In this document: positions 25,480 through 34,491 of the stretch, piece after piece
How the letters are laid out: every line of letters begins with the position of its first letter
How positions within the stretch are numbered: the stretch's first letter is position 1
NCBI RefSeq assembly: GCF_901472495.1
Contig: NZ_LR590469.1
Span: forward strand, 1,612,001 to 1,676,000
From: Yersinia enterocolitica subsp. enterocolitica
GTDB taxonomy: Bacteria; Pseudomonadota; Gammaproteobacteria; Enterobacterales; Enterobacteriaceae
Reading direction: 5' to 3'
Length of the DNA: 64,000 bases
Notes under the pieces: generated by a model
Told to the model about the DNA's origin: nothing
Seen by the model: only the letters and a program-made list of their open reading frames with translations
The model's database searches: none
Translations under genes and position numbers: made by a program

Positions 25480-25770
25480 TCATTTATTTCCTTGTCGTAA
25501 AGTCATTTCATTAATTAATTGATTGTGTCGCGCCGCGCATAAGGTATAGATGCTGCGATAGGCACGTAATGCGTTATCAAAATCATTACCGGTAGTGCCG
25601 GTTAATCGGGGTAATACGGTGTCGCACTTAGTTAACAGATTTTCCTGATAAGGTACGTTCGGCGGCGTCACTGCTTTCGTTGAACAACCGGACATATTCA
25701 TCAGTAGCACACACGTTAGTAAACACCGGCTTAATAATTTCCGTGTGAATAACCGGCTGGTATTTATCAC
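25480..25770 (-). CDS. Rz1-like outer-membrane spanin lipoprotein
   Basis: 96 residues if started at the GTG at 25770; the frame is open to an ATG at 25821. It has a short hydrophobic signal with lipobox LMNMSGC followed by a proline-containing mature part (TPPNVPYQ). It is embedded out of frame in the 3' part of the Rz-like gene and extends beyond it, the classic overlapping i-spanin/o-spanin arrangement. It fuses inner and outer membranes at lysis. The start codon is uncertain. Confidence 0.72.
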   Translation of the reverse strand: MINTSRLFTRKLLSRCLLTCVLLMNMSGCSTKAVTPPNVPYQENLLTKCDTVLPRLTGTTGNDFDNALRAYRSIYTLCAARHNQLINEMTLRQGNK

Positions 25771-25969
25771 CCTGCTGGCGCAACGCTTCCAGCTTATCTT
25801 CCAGTTGCCGGGCTGAATCACTGGCTATGCCCTCCGAAATTGTCCTGCCCTGTTCTGCCGCTGTGTTGGCGGCGCGGGTAATACTCAGTTCAAGGCGGTC
25901 ATGCTGCAAATCATTGAGATACCACCCGGCGACAAATGCCGCCACTATCAGCGCCAGTATCTTGGCCAT
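25628..25969 (-). CDS. Rz-like inner-membrane spanin (i-spanin)
   Basis: 113 residues. The N-terminal membrane anchor AKILALIVAAFVAGWYLNDL (2-21) is followed by a long helical periplasmic domain (about 28-75). It is next to the endolysin gene (one-base overlap) and contains most of the Rz1-like gene in another frame. It belongs to the lysis cassette holin-endolysin-Rz/Rz1. Confidence 0.8.
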   Translation of the reverse strand: MAKILALIVAAFVAGWYLNDLQHDRLELSITRAANTAAEQGRTISEGIASDSARQLEDKLEALRQQGDKYQPVIHTEIIKPVFTNVCATDEYVRLFNESSDAAERTLSGKSVN

Positions 25970-26310
25970 CAGCGAACCCCGTTATGCTCAAGGCTAAAGT
26001 GGTTACCATCAGGGTTGGATTTAAAGCGCCCGCCCCATGTCCCGCCCAACGATTCCCAATATTCGCCCAACGGCAAAAACGCCTCACTTTTGGTCTGATA
26101 CACCCCGTTAATAAACAGATTAAAATCCACTGCCAGCCGCGAGGTATGCAAGCTGTTACTGATACCGGTTCCCGCTTTGGCATTCAGTTTGGCTTGCTCC
26201 GGGGTGCGGTAGGCTTCACCCAATGTCAAACGGTAGCCCCGTTCCCCCGCCCAGCTAATTAACTGCGCAATCAGTTGGGTAAATAACTGCTGTTTTTCAC
26301 TTAACGTCAT
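25969..26310 (-). CDS. Endolysin, M15-type L-Ala-D-Glu peptidase
   Basis: 113 residues. Zinc-peptidase motifs SLHTSRLAVDF (His and Asp ligands, about 53-63) and NHFSLEHNG (catalytic Glu/His region near the C-terminus) mark a VanY/T5-endolysin type D,D- or L-Ala-D-Glu peptidase. It cleaves peptidoglycan cross-links after holin release. No signal peptide. It overlaps the holin gene by 4 bp and the Rz gene by one. Confidence 0.85.
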   Translation of the reverse strand: MTLSEKQQLFTQLIAQLISWAGERGYRLTLGEAYRTPEQAKLNAKAGTGISNSLHTSRLAVDFNLFINGVYQTKSEAFLPLGEYWESLGGTWGGRFKSNPDGNHFSLEHNGVR

Positions 26311-26597
26311 GGTTTCTTTCCCTTTAACAAACTACTGCCCCGGCGGCGTAACCACACTTCAACCGCCTGATAACCGGCAATGCCCAGCGCCGCCCCCAAT
26401 CCGTTGATGGCCAGCGGGGATAACCCCGGCACCCATACCAGTGCCGCCGCTGCCGCCATTGAGGTACCCGAACCCAAAATAACGCGACCAACAAACAGCC
26501 GGGCGGTGATCGGCTCATCACTGGCCAGAATCTTGCCTAAAGCCAGTAAGGCACCGATAACCCCCAATGAAATAATGGCTTTTTCATGTTCCTGCAT
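26307..26597 (-). CDS. Phage holin
   Basis: 96 residues with hydrophobic segments around 8-26, 36-58 and 62-80 and a basic C-terminal tail ending KGKKP. Together with the adjoining endolysin gene this is typical of the HP1-type holin family. It would form the inner-membrane lesion for lysis. The stop/start overlap (ATGA) couples it to the endolysin. Confidence 0.82.
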   Translation of the reverse strand: MQEHEKAIISLGVIGALLALGKILASDEPITARLFVGRVILGSGTSMAAAAALVWVPGLSPLAINGLGAALGIAGYQAVEVWLRRRGSSLLKGKKP

Positions 26598-26606
26598 CCT
26601 TGCCCC

Positions 26607-27062
26607 TTAGCCTATCAAGTTGCGCGTGGCGTCTTCTTCCAAATACGGAATGCCGTTAATGCGCACAAAATCCGGGCTGGTAATGAAATACTTAATTTTA
26701 TGGGTCAGCACCGCACCGCCTTTCGGGTCAACATCCAGCGCGGAATCAAACTTCAATTTCACCCCGAACACTTCCACTTTTAACTCTTCCTCCCCGGCCT
26801 TGGCGTAAAACAGGATGTCAAACGCCGGGATACCGCGCCACGAACCGGCGCGCGAGGCTTTGGCGGTCAACTGTTGCAGCACTTTGGTACTGACTTCAAT
26901 GTCACCCTCGCCGCCGACATCACCTTTTACATCCCCATCCGGCACACCGTTGGTTTGTGCCGGGCCGCTGTTATCGGTAATGGTCAGCCCGATTTTTTCC
27001 ACATGGATCAGGTCACCGTCCATATTCACATCAACCGACTGACCAGAAATACGGGTACTCAT
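26607..27062 (-). CDS. Tail tube protein (DUF2597-like)
   Basis: 151 residues, beta-rich, starting MSTRISGQSVDVNMDGDLIH and with ITDNSGPAQTNGVPDGDVKG (about 28-47), the pattern of the small tube-like proteins of HP1-type phages (DUF2597 from memory). It directly follows the sheath gene, with which it overlaps by 4 bp. Expected to form the inner tail tube. Function is inferred from order and family resemblance. Confidence 0.75.
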   Translation of the reverse strand: MSTRISGQSVDVNMDGDLIHVEKIGLTITDNSGPAQTNGVPDGDVKGDVGGEGDIEVSTKVLQQLTAKASRAGSWRGIPAFDILFYAKAGEEELKVEVFGVKLKFDSALDVDPKGGAVLTHKIKYFITSPDFVRINGIPYLEEDATRNLIG

Positions 27063-28198
27063 TGGCTATTCTCCAGTGTGGTATCCAGCATCAGACTCAC
27101 CGTGATACCTTTCGGGCATTCATACGGGCGAACCACAATATAAATCTCCACTTTGGTGGCGGTGCGCCACGTAATTACCACATCACCCTCTTGTGGTGGC
27201 TTTACCTCACCGGGGAAGGTGATGCCGTTAATCTGCGTACTGCGGGCCATTTCGCGCAACACCTTAGAAAAATAGGTTTTGTGCGCGGCAATGCTGCCGG
27301 GGGTGCTGTTCAGTGAACGGTCTGCAATCTTGGCAATCACCTGCAAGCGAATACGGCGGGCCGCTTTATCGACAATGCGCAGATATTCAATCACCTGATA
27401 ATCCCCGCCCTCAACATCCAGCGTGCGGCCATCTGACCAATACATGCCGTCATAGTCCGGGTACCACATCGGTACGCTGTAGCGCAGGGTTTCCAGCGCC
27501 TGCAAGGTGGCCAAATCCAGCGCCACACCTTTGCCATCCACTGGCTGCACATCACTGCCCATGTCCAGTAGCGGGCCAGTGGCGACACGGGCCGGACTAT
27601 CAGCAATAGTCACGGCGCGGTTACATAAACGCCCCGCCAACACCCCCGGCTCATTGCCCCACAACCGTGGCACCAGTTGCACCGCCGACGCCGCAACACC
27701 CTGCTGTAATGCTGCCAGTCGGGCTAAATACTCCGGCCAGCCCTCATCAATCTGCGGGCCATCAACGGCCAACACAAACCACACCCAGCGACCAAACTTG
27801 GCCAGCAATTCAGCCCGCAGACTGGCGGCGTCGCTGATGGTGGCTTTATCGGCGGGCAACACCACCACTACGCCCTCAACACTGGCCACCTGTTGGGCCG
27901 CTCTGACGGCCTCCACCCACGCCTGCGGGTTAAGCTCTTCATTTTTGGCCGGTTGTGCCAGTACATGCACAAAACCGTTCCAGTTCTGACCTGCATTGAG
28001 CATCGCCGCATTGGCGCAGCTTTTTACCGCGCTGGCATCCGGCCCCAGCAACACATCAAAATCCGTCTGCGTGTTCACCGCCAGCGTTTTCCCAGCGTTT
28101 ACCTTGCCGGTACCGATGTACAACACGGCCCGTTCAATCTCTTTGGTTTCGCCCTGTAGCTGGTTTTTTTGGTCAATATTGACTTGTGGCCAACTCAT
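27059..28198 (-). CDS. Tail sheath protein (DUF2586-like)
   Basis: 379 residues. The start SWPQVNIDQKNQLQGETKEI and the C-terminal RTATKVEIYIVVRPYECPKG are characteristic of the sheath proteins of HP1/K139-type myophages, which are shorter than P2 FI. The C-terminal barrel repeats form the contractile cylinder. The gene lies between the tail-completion gene S and the tube gene. Confidence 0.78.
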   Translation of the reverse strand: MSWPQVNIDQKNQLQGETKEIERAVLYIGTGKVNAGKTLAVNTQTDFDVLLGPDASAVKSCANAAMLNAGQNWNGFVHVLAQPAKNEELNPQAWVEAVRAAQQVASVEGVVVVLPADKATISDAASLRAELLAKFGRWVWFVLAVDGPQIDEGWPEYLARLAALQQGVAASAVQLVPRLWGNEPGVLAGRLCNRAVTIADSPARVATGPLLDMGSDVQPVDGKGVALDLATLQALETLRYSVPMWYPDYDGMYWSDGRTLDVEGGDYQVIEYLRIVDKAARRIRLQVIAKIADRSLNSTPGSIAAHKTYFSKVLREMARSTQINGITFPGEVKPPQEGDVVITWRTATKVEIYIVVRPYECPKGITVSLMLDTTLENSQ

Positions 28199-28200
28199 CG

Positions 28201-28902
28201 TTACCTCTTCATATCCTGTGCTTTGACGTCCCAGCCAAACCCGATGGCCTGTAACTGACGCGCTAAGGCTTTGTTAAAATCGTCGTCGCTCATGCCCAAG
28301 AACTCACGCGCCGGGACGTCCACTGTCCACGCGGTTTTAGCCGCCTTGCCACTCAGTTTTTTAATCAGCAAACCCGCTTGGGCGAAACGCATGTTTTCGA
28401 TAATTTCTTTGTAAGGCGGCTTGCGCCAGCGCTTACCCTGCTTGACCCGGTAGCCCAAGGCTCGTAGCTTTTTGGCCTGTTTGACCGTGGCTGGCCGCTC
28501 CGGGGGGACTGATTTGGCCACGGCGCTGCGGTTAATGGTCACATGCATCCCGTTTTGCTGGCCGTACCCCACCACGCCCGCCGGTACCGGTTTTTCGCCG
28601 TTGCGGTAACCACCGCCCTGCAAATACAACCTGACCGCGCTAATCTCCGGCATTTCGCGGATATGCAGCAATTTCGGCATGTTGCGCAGCATCTTGCCGC
28701 GCTGGTTGGTCTGCCGTCCCTGCCACGGAGTGCCGTCCGGTGATTGCTGGTTACGCACATTGCGCTTGGCGGCGACAATCACCCCGTACTTGGCCAGTCG
28801 CCATAACAGCCTCTGGCGTTTTTGTGGCGGTAACTCCAGCCGCTTAAGTGCCTGTTGCAGTTCGGTTAACTGTTTTTTACTCAGCTCACCGTTGATAATC
28901 AT
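28201..28902 (-). CDS. Tail completion / virion morphogenesis protein gpS-like
   Basis: 233 residues, very basic. It has the phage_tail_S pattern (LSKKQLTELQQALKRLELPPQKRQRLL at the start split into helices, then SPDGTPWQGRQTN, about 53-65). P2 gpS is needed for correct tail assembly. It is coupled to the gpR-like gene upstream (ATGA overlap) and precedes the sheath gene by 2 bp. Confidence 0.83.
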   Translation of the reverse strand: MIINGELSKKQLTELQQALKRLELPPQKRQRLLWRLAKYGVIVAAKRNVRNQQSPDGTPWQGRQTNQRGKMLRNMPKLLHIREMPEISAVRLYLQGGGYRNGEKPVPAGVVGYGQQNGMHVTINRSAVAKSVPPERPATVKQAKKLRALGYRVKQGKRWRKPPYKEIIENMRFAQAGLLIKKLSGKAAKTAWTVDVPAREFLGMSDDDFNKALARQLQAIGFGWDVKAQDMKR

Positions 28903-29390
28903 CCGTGTTCACCAATCGGCGCACCCTGCGCATCCGCGCCAAATATCGCGCCCTCCGTGGCCAGCCATAACTGCGGATCGGTCAGCCGCCATTTAGCCCC
29001 CTGAAAGGGGATACCCCCGGCCTCGTCTTTCTTAATGCTCAGTGATTCGGTGATAGCCATCGACACCACCACCATGGCGGTTTTATCGTCGATCACATCG
29101 ATATCAATACTCGGTAATTCCGGCTCCGGGCCGTAATCGGGGGCATTCTCAATCATCCACACCAGCAACAAAGCGCACAGGTTGCGCGGATCATAGTCAC
29201 GATACGGAAAGCGGCCCCAACTCAGCACCGCATCAAACTGCATCAACGCCAGTTGATACTGATCCAGCCCTAAATCCCGCTGCGCCGGAATAAAACGCAG
29301 TTCGTCCATGTCGCTGTTAAATTCCAGCTTGCGCAGCCGTTGCGGTAAATTGCCCTGCACAAAAGCGGTTAATGACTGTAATTGGCTCAT
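28899..29390 (-). CDS. Tail completion protein gpR-like
   Basis: 163 residues. LRDLFV-type helix at the start (LQSLTAFVQGNLPQRLRKLEF) and YQLALMQFDAVLSWGRFPYR (about 41-60) match the P2 gpR family; the end is FQGAKWRLTDPQLWLATEG. It overlaps gpL-like and gpS-like genes by 4 bp on both sides. It caps the tail for head joining. Confidence 0.82.
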   Translation of the reverse strand: MSQLQSLTAFVQGNLPQRLRKLEFNSDMDELRFIPAQRDLGLDQYQLALMQFDAVLSWGRFPYRDYDPRNLCALLLVWMIENAPDYGPEPELPSIDIDVIDDKTAMVVVSMAITESLSIKKDEAGGIPFQGAKWRLTDPQLWLATEGAIFGADAQGAPIGEHG

Positions 29391-29839
29391 ACTTGCCTCA
29401 CGGTGACGCGCTTCAACCCTTTCATACGGCGGATAACAATGGATGACTCCGCCAGCAATCCCTTGCGTGTCTCGTCACTCTCCTGCCCTGGGTGTGACTC
29501 CCTGCGACCAATCGTGGCAAACTCCCCTAACAGATCGGCTTTAGCACGGGCATAAACCGCTTTTTTGTATTGCGCACATAACAGATTTTCAGCATCGATA
29601 CTGACGCCCGGCACCTCTGCGGCATGGCTATAACCATTCGCATGGTGCTTCGCTTCAACGCTGGCTAAATCGCTGTTCACCTCTCCCGCTGCGGTAATCA
29701 ATGCCTGTGCAACAGTTCCCGCATCAACATCAGCCGGGATAGTGCGCTGAACCTGAAATTCTTTAAGGCTCAAGTCTGGCCAGAACCCCACGTTTTTTAA
29801 GGTGGCATCCTGATAATCAATCGGTTTTCCGCTAAACAT
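29387..29839 (-). CDS. Head completion/stabilisation protein gpL-like
   Basis: 150 residues from the ATG at 29839 (MFSGKPIDYQDATLKNVGFW); an upstream ATG at 29881 lacks family similarity. FWPDLSLKEFQVQRTIPADV fits the phage_GPL family. P2 gpL stabilises the DNA-filled head and contributes to the connector. The helical C-terminal half (VYARAKADLLGEFATIGRRE) is typical. It overlaps the gpR-like gene. Confidence 0.83.
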   Translation of the reverse strand: MFSGKPIDYQDATLKNVGFWPDLSLKEFQVQRTIPADVDAGTVAQALITAAGEVNSDLASVEAKHHANGYSHAAEVPGVSIDAENLLCAQYKKAVYARAKADLLGEFATIGRRESHPGQESDETRKGLLAESSIVIRRMKGLKRVTVRQV

Positions 29840-29932
29840 ATGTTCTCCCGAAAAGCGGGCTGACCGGCTTCCACGGCACATAACACTAATGTGTATTGCC
29901 TCCGCCGCGCCCGCTCGGCTTACGGTAGTCTT

Positions 29933-30631
29933 TTATTCTTTTAGCAATGCCCGAATACGGGCGGCGATATTACGGCGCAAGGTGGTGACACCAATCTGCC
30001 GGTGAAACCCTACCGCGTGCGCCAGTAAGGCATCCGCTTGTTGTAATAACTCCACATCATCCAGCGCGGTAGCCCGTGGCTGACCATCGTTATCACGCAG
30101 TAGCAACAACCCGGCGAACTTGTACCACTTGGCATTAATCTCTTCATGCAGCCGCCACTTCTCGCGGATATTTTTGAATGTGCGAGAGAAATACGGCTCG
30201 ACACTTTCCCCGCTGGCGGCGGCAATTTCGGCCCACTTCATCACGGTATCAGCGATAAATGCCGGTAACTTACTGCGGAAATTGCCCGGCATTTTCTGTC
30301 CCTGCTCGATGGCGATATCAGCCCAGTCCAGAGCCTGATCAAACTCATCCACATCAAACAACCAGATAATGCAGTACACCAAAATCGGGTTTTGATGTAC
30401 CTCGCCACTGTCCAGATACGCCTGTGCAGTTGGAAGCCAGCGCGGTAATAGTTCGCTGCGCTTCATGGCTACCCGGTCACTGGTGACATCAAGGCTACGT
30501 ACCCGACCAACATCATGTTCCAATGCCCGTAATTTGACGTGCAGACTGTGGCCAGCGTCCAACACCTGACACTCACTTAACTGCTTTTCAGCCTTAATAC
30601 GGGCGGAATGACGCTGCGCGGGTGATAGCAT
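29933..30631 (-). CDS. Terminase small subunit / endonuclease gpM-like
   Basis: 232 residues: RVRSLDVTSDRVAMKRSELLPRW, split by a loop, and WLFDVDEFDQALDWADIAIEQG (about 88-109) are hallmark segments of P2 gpM (phage_term_sma). It recognises cos and, with the gpP ATPase, packages DNA. It starts 3 bp after the capsid gene, in the order capsid-M-L of P2-like phages. Confidence 0.87.
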   Translation of the reverse strand: MLSPAQRHSARIKAEKQLSECQVLDAGHSLHVKLRALEHDVGRVRSLDVTSDRVAMKRSELLPRWLPTAQAYLDSGEVHQNPILVYCIIWLFDVDEFDQALDWADIAIEQGQKMPGNFRSKLPAFIADTVMKWAEIAAASGESVEPYFSRTFKNIREKWRLHEEINAKWYKFAGLLLLRDNDGQPRATALDDVELLQQADALLAHAVGFHRQIGVTTLRRNIAARIRALLKE

Positions 30632-30634
30632 GGC

Positions 30635-31660
30635 TTATACCTCTGGCCCGTCTTTGGCTTCTTCAACCTTGCCAATGGTGACGGCGGTTTCATCAAAGGC
30701 CGCATACAGCTCTGGCGTTTCCACCGCGTAGCCCTCCATGCGTAAGTAGCTATTTTCAAACTGCTTACGGTCATCAGAAAACTCAGCTTTGCGGTAACGT
30801 GTCCCTCGCTGGGTATAAACATGAAGATTGCTCAACATGGTGACCGTCATACGCTTGCCGGGGAAGAACGGCGGCACCATGGCCTGACGTCCGGCAATAG
30901 ATTGCGATAGCATTTGCGCGGCAATTTTTTCAGTCGGGCGGTCTGCGGCCTGATAAAGTCGGTATTGCTCCGCTGCCACCAAATCAGCCCCAACCAACAC
31001 CACCAGTCGCGGGTCATTACGGAATTCCTGCGGGATTTTGTCGTTAATCAGATCTGAGGCCATGGCATCCAATGATTTAAAATCACCACCGCTACCCAGT
31101 GTGATGGCATCAGTAACAATCTGATTTTTGTCATAGGTTCGTACCAGCTCATGCCAGCCAATATTGACATCTTCACCGTTCGGGTTATCCGTCGGCTTGG
31201 TGGTTTTCGCCGCCGATTTACCGTTAAAACCAATGCGTAGCACGTCCAGACTGAATGACTTATTGGTAAACGCCTGCATACGCTGGAAAAACTCTTCTTC
31301 ACTCCCGGCATTGGCCCACACAGATAACATTTGGTAAGTCAGTGACGCACCGGAATCTGTTTCGTACAGCTCATAGTTGTTACCATCAACACCCACTTTG
31401 CGACGAAAACGGCCCTCATCCACACGGCCCGTAAACAGCCCCGGATTACCTACGTTAACCACCTGCCCTTTAATCTGGTCAACATCTTCAACCACAATGA
31501 AATTAAGAAATTCATTGCTTTCCAACATAGCATCACGCAATTTTGTTTCTTTTGGGTCAGTCAATGAGAAATAACGTGATGTCTCTTTCACATCATTTGC
31601 CAATGCCAGCCCATCGAGGTAATTATTTAAATAACCTCGCGCTTTATTATTAAGTAGCAT
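30635..31660 (-). CDS. Major capsid protein gpN-like
   Basis: 341 residues, phage_cap_P2 family. It has ETSRYFSLTDPKETKLRDAM (about 22-41) early in the chain, NIGWHELVRTYDKNQI in the centre and KRMTVTMLSNLHVYTQRGTR near residues 270-289. The N-terminal about 30 residues are probably removed on maturation as in P2. It builds the icosahedral shell. It lies between scaffold (upstream) and terminase small subunit. Confidence 0.92.
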   Translation of the reverse strand: MLLNNKARGYLNNYLDGLALANDVKETSRYFSLTDPKETKLRDAMLESNEFLNFIVVEDVDQIKGQVVNVGNPGLFTGRVDEGRFRRKVGVDGNNYELYETDSGASLTYQMLSVWANAGSEEEFFQRMQAFTNKSFSLDVLRIGFNGKSAAKTTKPTDNPNGEDVNIGWHELVRTYDKNQIVTDAITLGSGGDFKSLDAMASDLINDKIPQEFRNDPRLVVLVGADLVAAEQYRLYQAADRPTEKIAAQMLSQSIAGRQAMVPPFFPGKRMTVTMLSNLHVYTQRGTRYRKAEFSDDRKQFENSYLRMEGYAVETPELYAAFDETAVTIGKVEEAKDGPEV

Positions 31661-31713
31661 TTATTGCACTCTCTTTAATCAGAAATACGAAAATCCATTA
31701 AGCCCGTGCTTAA

Positions 31714-32556
31714 TTAAAGAAACTCAAACGGCTTACGTGAATCGCTCGGTTTTTTACTGGGTAATTTAGTGAACTTTTTATCTAAGCTGCCCAATTTCTG
31801 AATAAACTGCGGCAAATTATCACGCAATTGCGCAAACTCTTTGGTGTCCACGACTTCTTTAATCGTTTCAACATCAGAATCCGTTTCTTCCTGACTGGTT
31901 TTTAATTCAGCAAGCTGGGTTTCCAATTCGCTGATTTTATCCTGTGCAGCTTTTAACTGTTCAGCCAGTACCGTGGCGGCATCATCAGTAATATCATTAT
32001 TAGTTTCGGTAGTCGTGTCATTCTCATCAACTAAACCAAATTTGTGATACCATTTCTTTTTACCTTTCACACTGTTCCCCTTTACTGTCTTTTTAATATC
32101 ATCAAAAACAATTGGCCGATATTGGCTATAACGTTTATTACGCAATCGCTTGTTAAACTTCATTTGGTCGGTATATACGCTGGCGGGTTCATCCGTTACC
32201 CCCATGCCCTCAAGATAGCTTTTGCCCGTCCCTCTAAAGTTGCCATCCTCGGTAAACTCAGCGGATGTAAAAAGTAATTTACCCTCGCCGTTAGCCGCAA
32301 TGAGTGACAAAGCAGGACAAAGCCGGGCAAACATTTTTAATACACCGTCCTCATCTTTTTCCGCCTTTAATTCTAATACTTGCCCCACCGGGCCATAAGT
32401 ACGCGAATGCTCCGGCCATAATTGTGCGGTATACATTCGAGGGTTATATAGCTCTACGGCGTCTAATATCCATTGCCTTTCAATATCACGTCCGTCTAAT
32501 GTTTTCCCCTCGGCACAAACACACAACCATGTCGTTGTTAAATGTGAAACTGACAT
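31714..32556 (-). CDS. Capsid scaffold/protease gpO-like
   Basis: 280 residues. The N-terminal domain (about 1-165) is a serine-protease-like GPO domain with YNPRMYTAQLWPEHSRTYGP and LLFTSAEFTEDGNF. The C-terminal half holds a long coiled coil (about 192-235, AEQLKAAQDKISELETQLAE) as scaffold, and a basic end. It opens the leftward head/tail operon; its promoter must lie in the 32557-32712 gap, divergent from the terminase gene. Confidence 0.87.
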   Translation of the reverse strand: MSVSHLTTTWLCVCAEGKTLDGRDIERQWILDAVELYNPRMYTAQLWPEHSRTYGPVGQVLELKAEKDEDGVLKMFARLCPALSLIAANGEGKLLFTSAEFTEDGNFRGTGKSYLEGMGVTDEPASVYTDQMKFNKRLRNKRYSQYRPIVFDDIKKTVKGNSVKGKKKWYHKFGLVDENDTTTETNNDITDDAATVLAEQLKAAQDKISELETQLAELKTSQEETDSDVETIKEVVDTKEFAQLRDNLPQFIQKLGSLDKKFTKLPSKKPSDSRKPFEFL

Positions 32557-32712
32557 TCAACTGTTCTCCCTGATTTGTGATAGTCAGTATGGCTAATTAA
32601 AACTGGCTGCGCATTCGCTTTAATTCTTATGAATTCGGATATAGCCACTTACCCGAATAAATAAGAACTGCCTGTGACGTTTGTTTAAATATATCTCGGC
32701 ATAATAAAGGCT

Positions 32713-34491
32713 ATGGCTAAATATTCAGATGAACTTATTGGTGTTGCACGGGCGCTTTATTTAAAAAGGTCAACACCTAAAGAAATCGCAAGTGATTTAA
32801 ATCTGCCGAATGTGCGGATTGTTTACTATTGGGCGCAAAAATGGAATTGGGCTGATTTACTCAGCCATGAAAGCACGGAGGAAGCCATTGAGCGCCGCTA
32901 TCAATTATTAGTCGGGCGCGATAACAAGAGTGATATTGAATTAAAAGAGCTGGATATTCTGATTGCCCATTCGGTGAAACTGCGGGCGCAAAGTAATAAG
33001 CATAAAGAAAAACTCGCCGCCGCCAAAGGGAGCAAACCGGCGCAGAATGATGGCGGTGATTTTGATGATGAGCGCCAGACGAAAAAACGCCAGTACCGCA
33101 AAAATGATATTTCCGGGCTGTCAAAAGAAGATTTCGACGTTTGGGCAGAAGAACACCTGTTTGGCTATCAAAAGCACCTGCGGCTAAATATTGGCGAACA
33201 AGTACGCAATATCCTGAAAAGCCGCCAGATTGGCGCGACATGGTATTTTGCTTTTGAGGCCTTTGAAAATGCGGTGTTAACCGGTGACCCGCAAATATTC
33301 CTGTCTGCCTCCCGCGCTCAGGCAGAGGTTTTCCGCTCGTATATCGTCAATATTGCCCAGCAGTATTTTGATATTACACTAACCGGTAACCCTATCCGGT
33401 TGAGTAACGGCGCAGAGCTGCGTTTCCTGTCTACCAACAAAAACACCGCCCAATCATACAGCGGCCATCTGTATTGCGATGAATATTTTTGGGTGCCGAA
33501 CTTTGCCAAATTAAATGAAGTGGCCAGTGCCATGGCCACCCATGATAAATGGCGCACTACCTACTTTTCGACACCCAGCGCCAAAACTCATCAGGCTTAT
33601 CCGTTCTGGACAGGTGATGAATGGAAGCGCGGCAGTAAGAAACGCGCCAAAGTTATCTTTCCATCATTTGATGAAATGCGTGATGGTGGTCGCCGCTGCC
33701 CGGATGGCCAATGGCGTTATGTCATTACCATGGAAGATGCCATTCGCAATGGCTTTAATCTGGCCAGCCTTGAAAAGCTGCGTAACCGTTATAACGTTGA
33801 TGCACTCAACATGCTGTACATGTGCGTGTTTGTGGACAGCAAAGATGCGGTGTTCTCTTTTGATGACTTGCAGCAAGCCGGGGTGGATGCTGCAACTTGG
33901 CAGGATCACGACGAAAAAGCAGCGCGGCCCTTTGGTAATCGTGAGGTATGGGGCGGTTTTGACCCGGCCCGCTCCGGTGACCTGTCTACTTTTGTGATTA
34001 TCGCGCCACCACTCTATGAGGGCGAAAAATTCCGGGTATTACGGGTGATCCACTGGCAGGGGATGAATTTCCGCTATCAGGCTAACCAAATTAAAAAACT
34101 GTTCCAGCAATATCACATTACCTATATCGGTGTGGATGTGACCGGCATTGGCCAGGGTGTATTTGAAAACATCCAACACTTTGCCATCCGGCAGGCGGTG
34201 GCCATCCGCTATGGCGTAGAAACCAAAAACCGGCTGGTGATGAAAGCCGCCGATGTGGTGGAAAGCAAACGTATCGAATGGGACAAAGACCGCACCGAAA
34301 TTCCGGCCAGCTTTATGGCCATCCGTCACACCACTACCGCCAGCGGCAATGCCATGACATTTGTTGCAGACCGCAGCGCGGAAACCGGCCATGCGGAGGC
34401 GTTCTTTGCCATTGCTCATGCCCTCGACAATGAGCCACTTAACTACGAAAACAAATTAACATCCCGCTGGAGGCTGAAGAAAGCAGCATGA
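32713..34491 (+). CDS. Terminase large subunit (ATPase) gpP-like
   Basis: 592 residues. An N-terminal HTH (RSTPKEIASDLNLPNVRIVY, about 19-38) is followed by an ATPase domain with Walker A-like LKSRQIGATWYFAF (about 169-182) and Walker B-like LYCDEYFWV. The C-terminal nuclease fold has GGFDPARSGD and GVDVTGIGQG acidic motifs. It translocates and cuts DNA at cos. Transcribed rightwards with portal and Ogr-like genes, divergent from the scaffold gene, as in P2. Confidence 0.93.
   Translation: MAKYSDELIGVARALYLKRSTPKEIASDLNLPNVRIVYYWAQKWNWADLLSHESTEEAIERRYQLLVGRDNKSDIELKELDILIAHSVKLRAQSNKHKEKLAAAKGSKPAQNDGGDFDDERQTKKRQYRKNDISGLSKEDFDVWAEEHLFGYQKHLRLNIGEQVRNILKSRQIGATWYFAFEAFENAVLTGDPQIFLSASRAQAEVFRSYIVNIAQQYFDITLTGNPIRLSNGAELRFLSTNKNTAQSYSGHLYCDEYFWVPNFAKLNEVASAMATHDKWRTTYFSTPSAKTHQAYPFWTGDEWKRGSKKRAKVIFPSFDEMRDGGRRCPDGQWRYVITMEDAIRNGFNLASLEKLRNRYNVDALNMLYMCVFVDSKDAVFSFDDLQQAGVDAATWQDHDEKAARPFGNREVWGGFDPARSGDLSTFVIIAPPLYEGEKFRVLRVIHWQGMNFRYQANQIKKLFQQYHITYIGVDVTGIGQGVFENIQHFAIRQAVAIRYGVETKNRLVMKAADVVESKRIEWDKDRTEIPASFMAIRHTTTASGNAMTFVADRSAETGHAEAFFAIAHALDNEPLNYENKLTSRWRLKKAA

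Noticed and set aside
27507..27989. 160-codon open frame on plus inside the sheath gene
   Set aside because: Lies fully antisense to a sheath gene with clear family motifs; low-complexity Ser/Thr/Ala text.
32557..32712. Ogr-type late promoter boxes (TGT-N12-ACA) in the divergent scaffold/terminase gap
   Set aside because: I looked for this spacing and did not find a convincing match; the late promoters remain unplaced.
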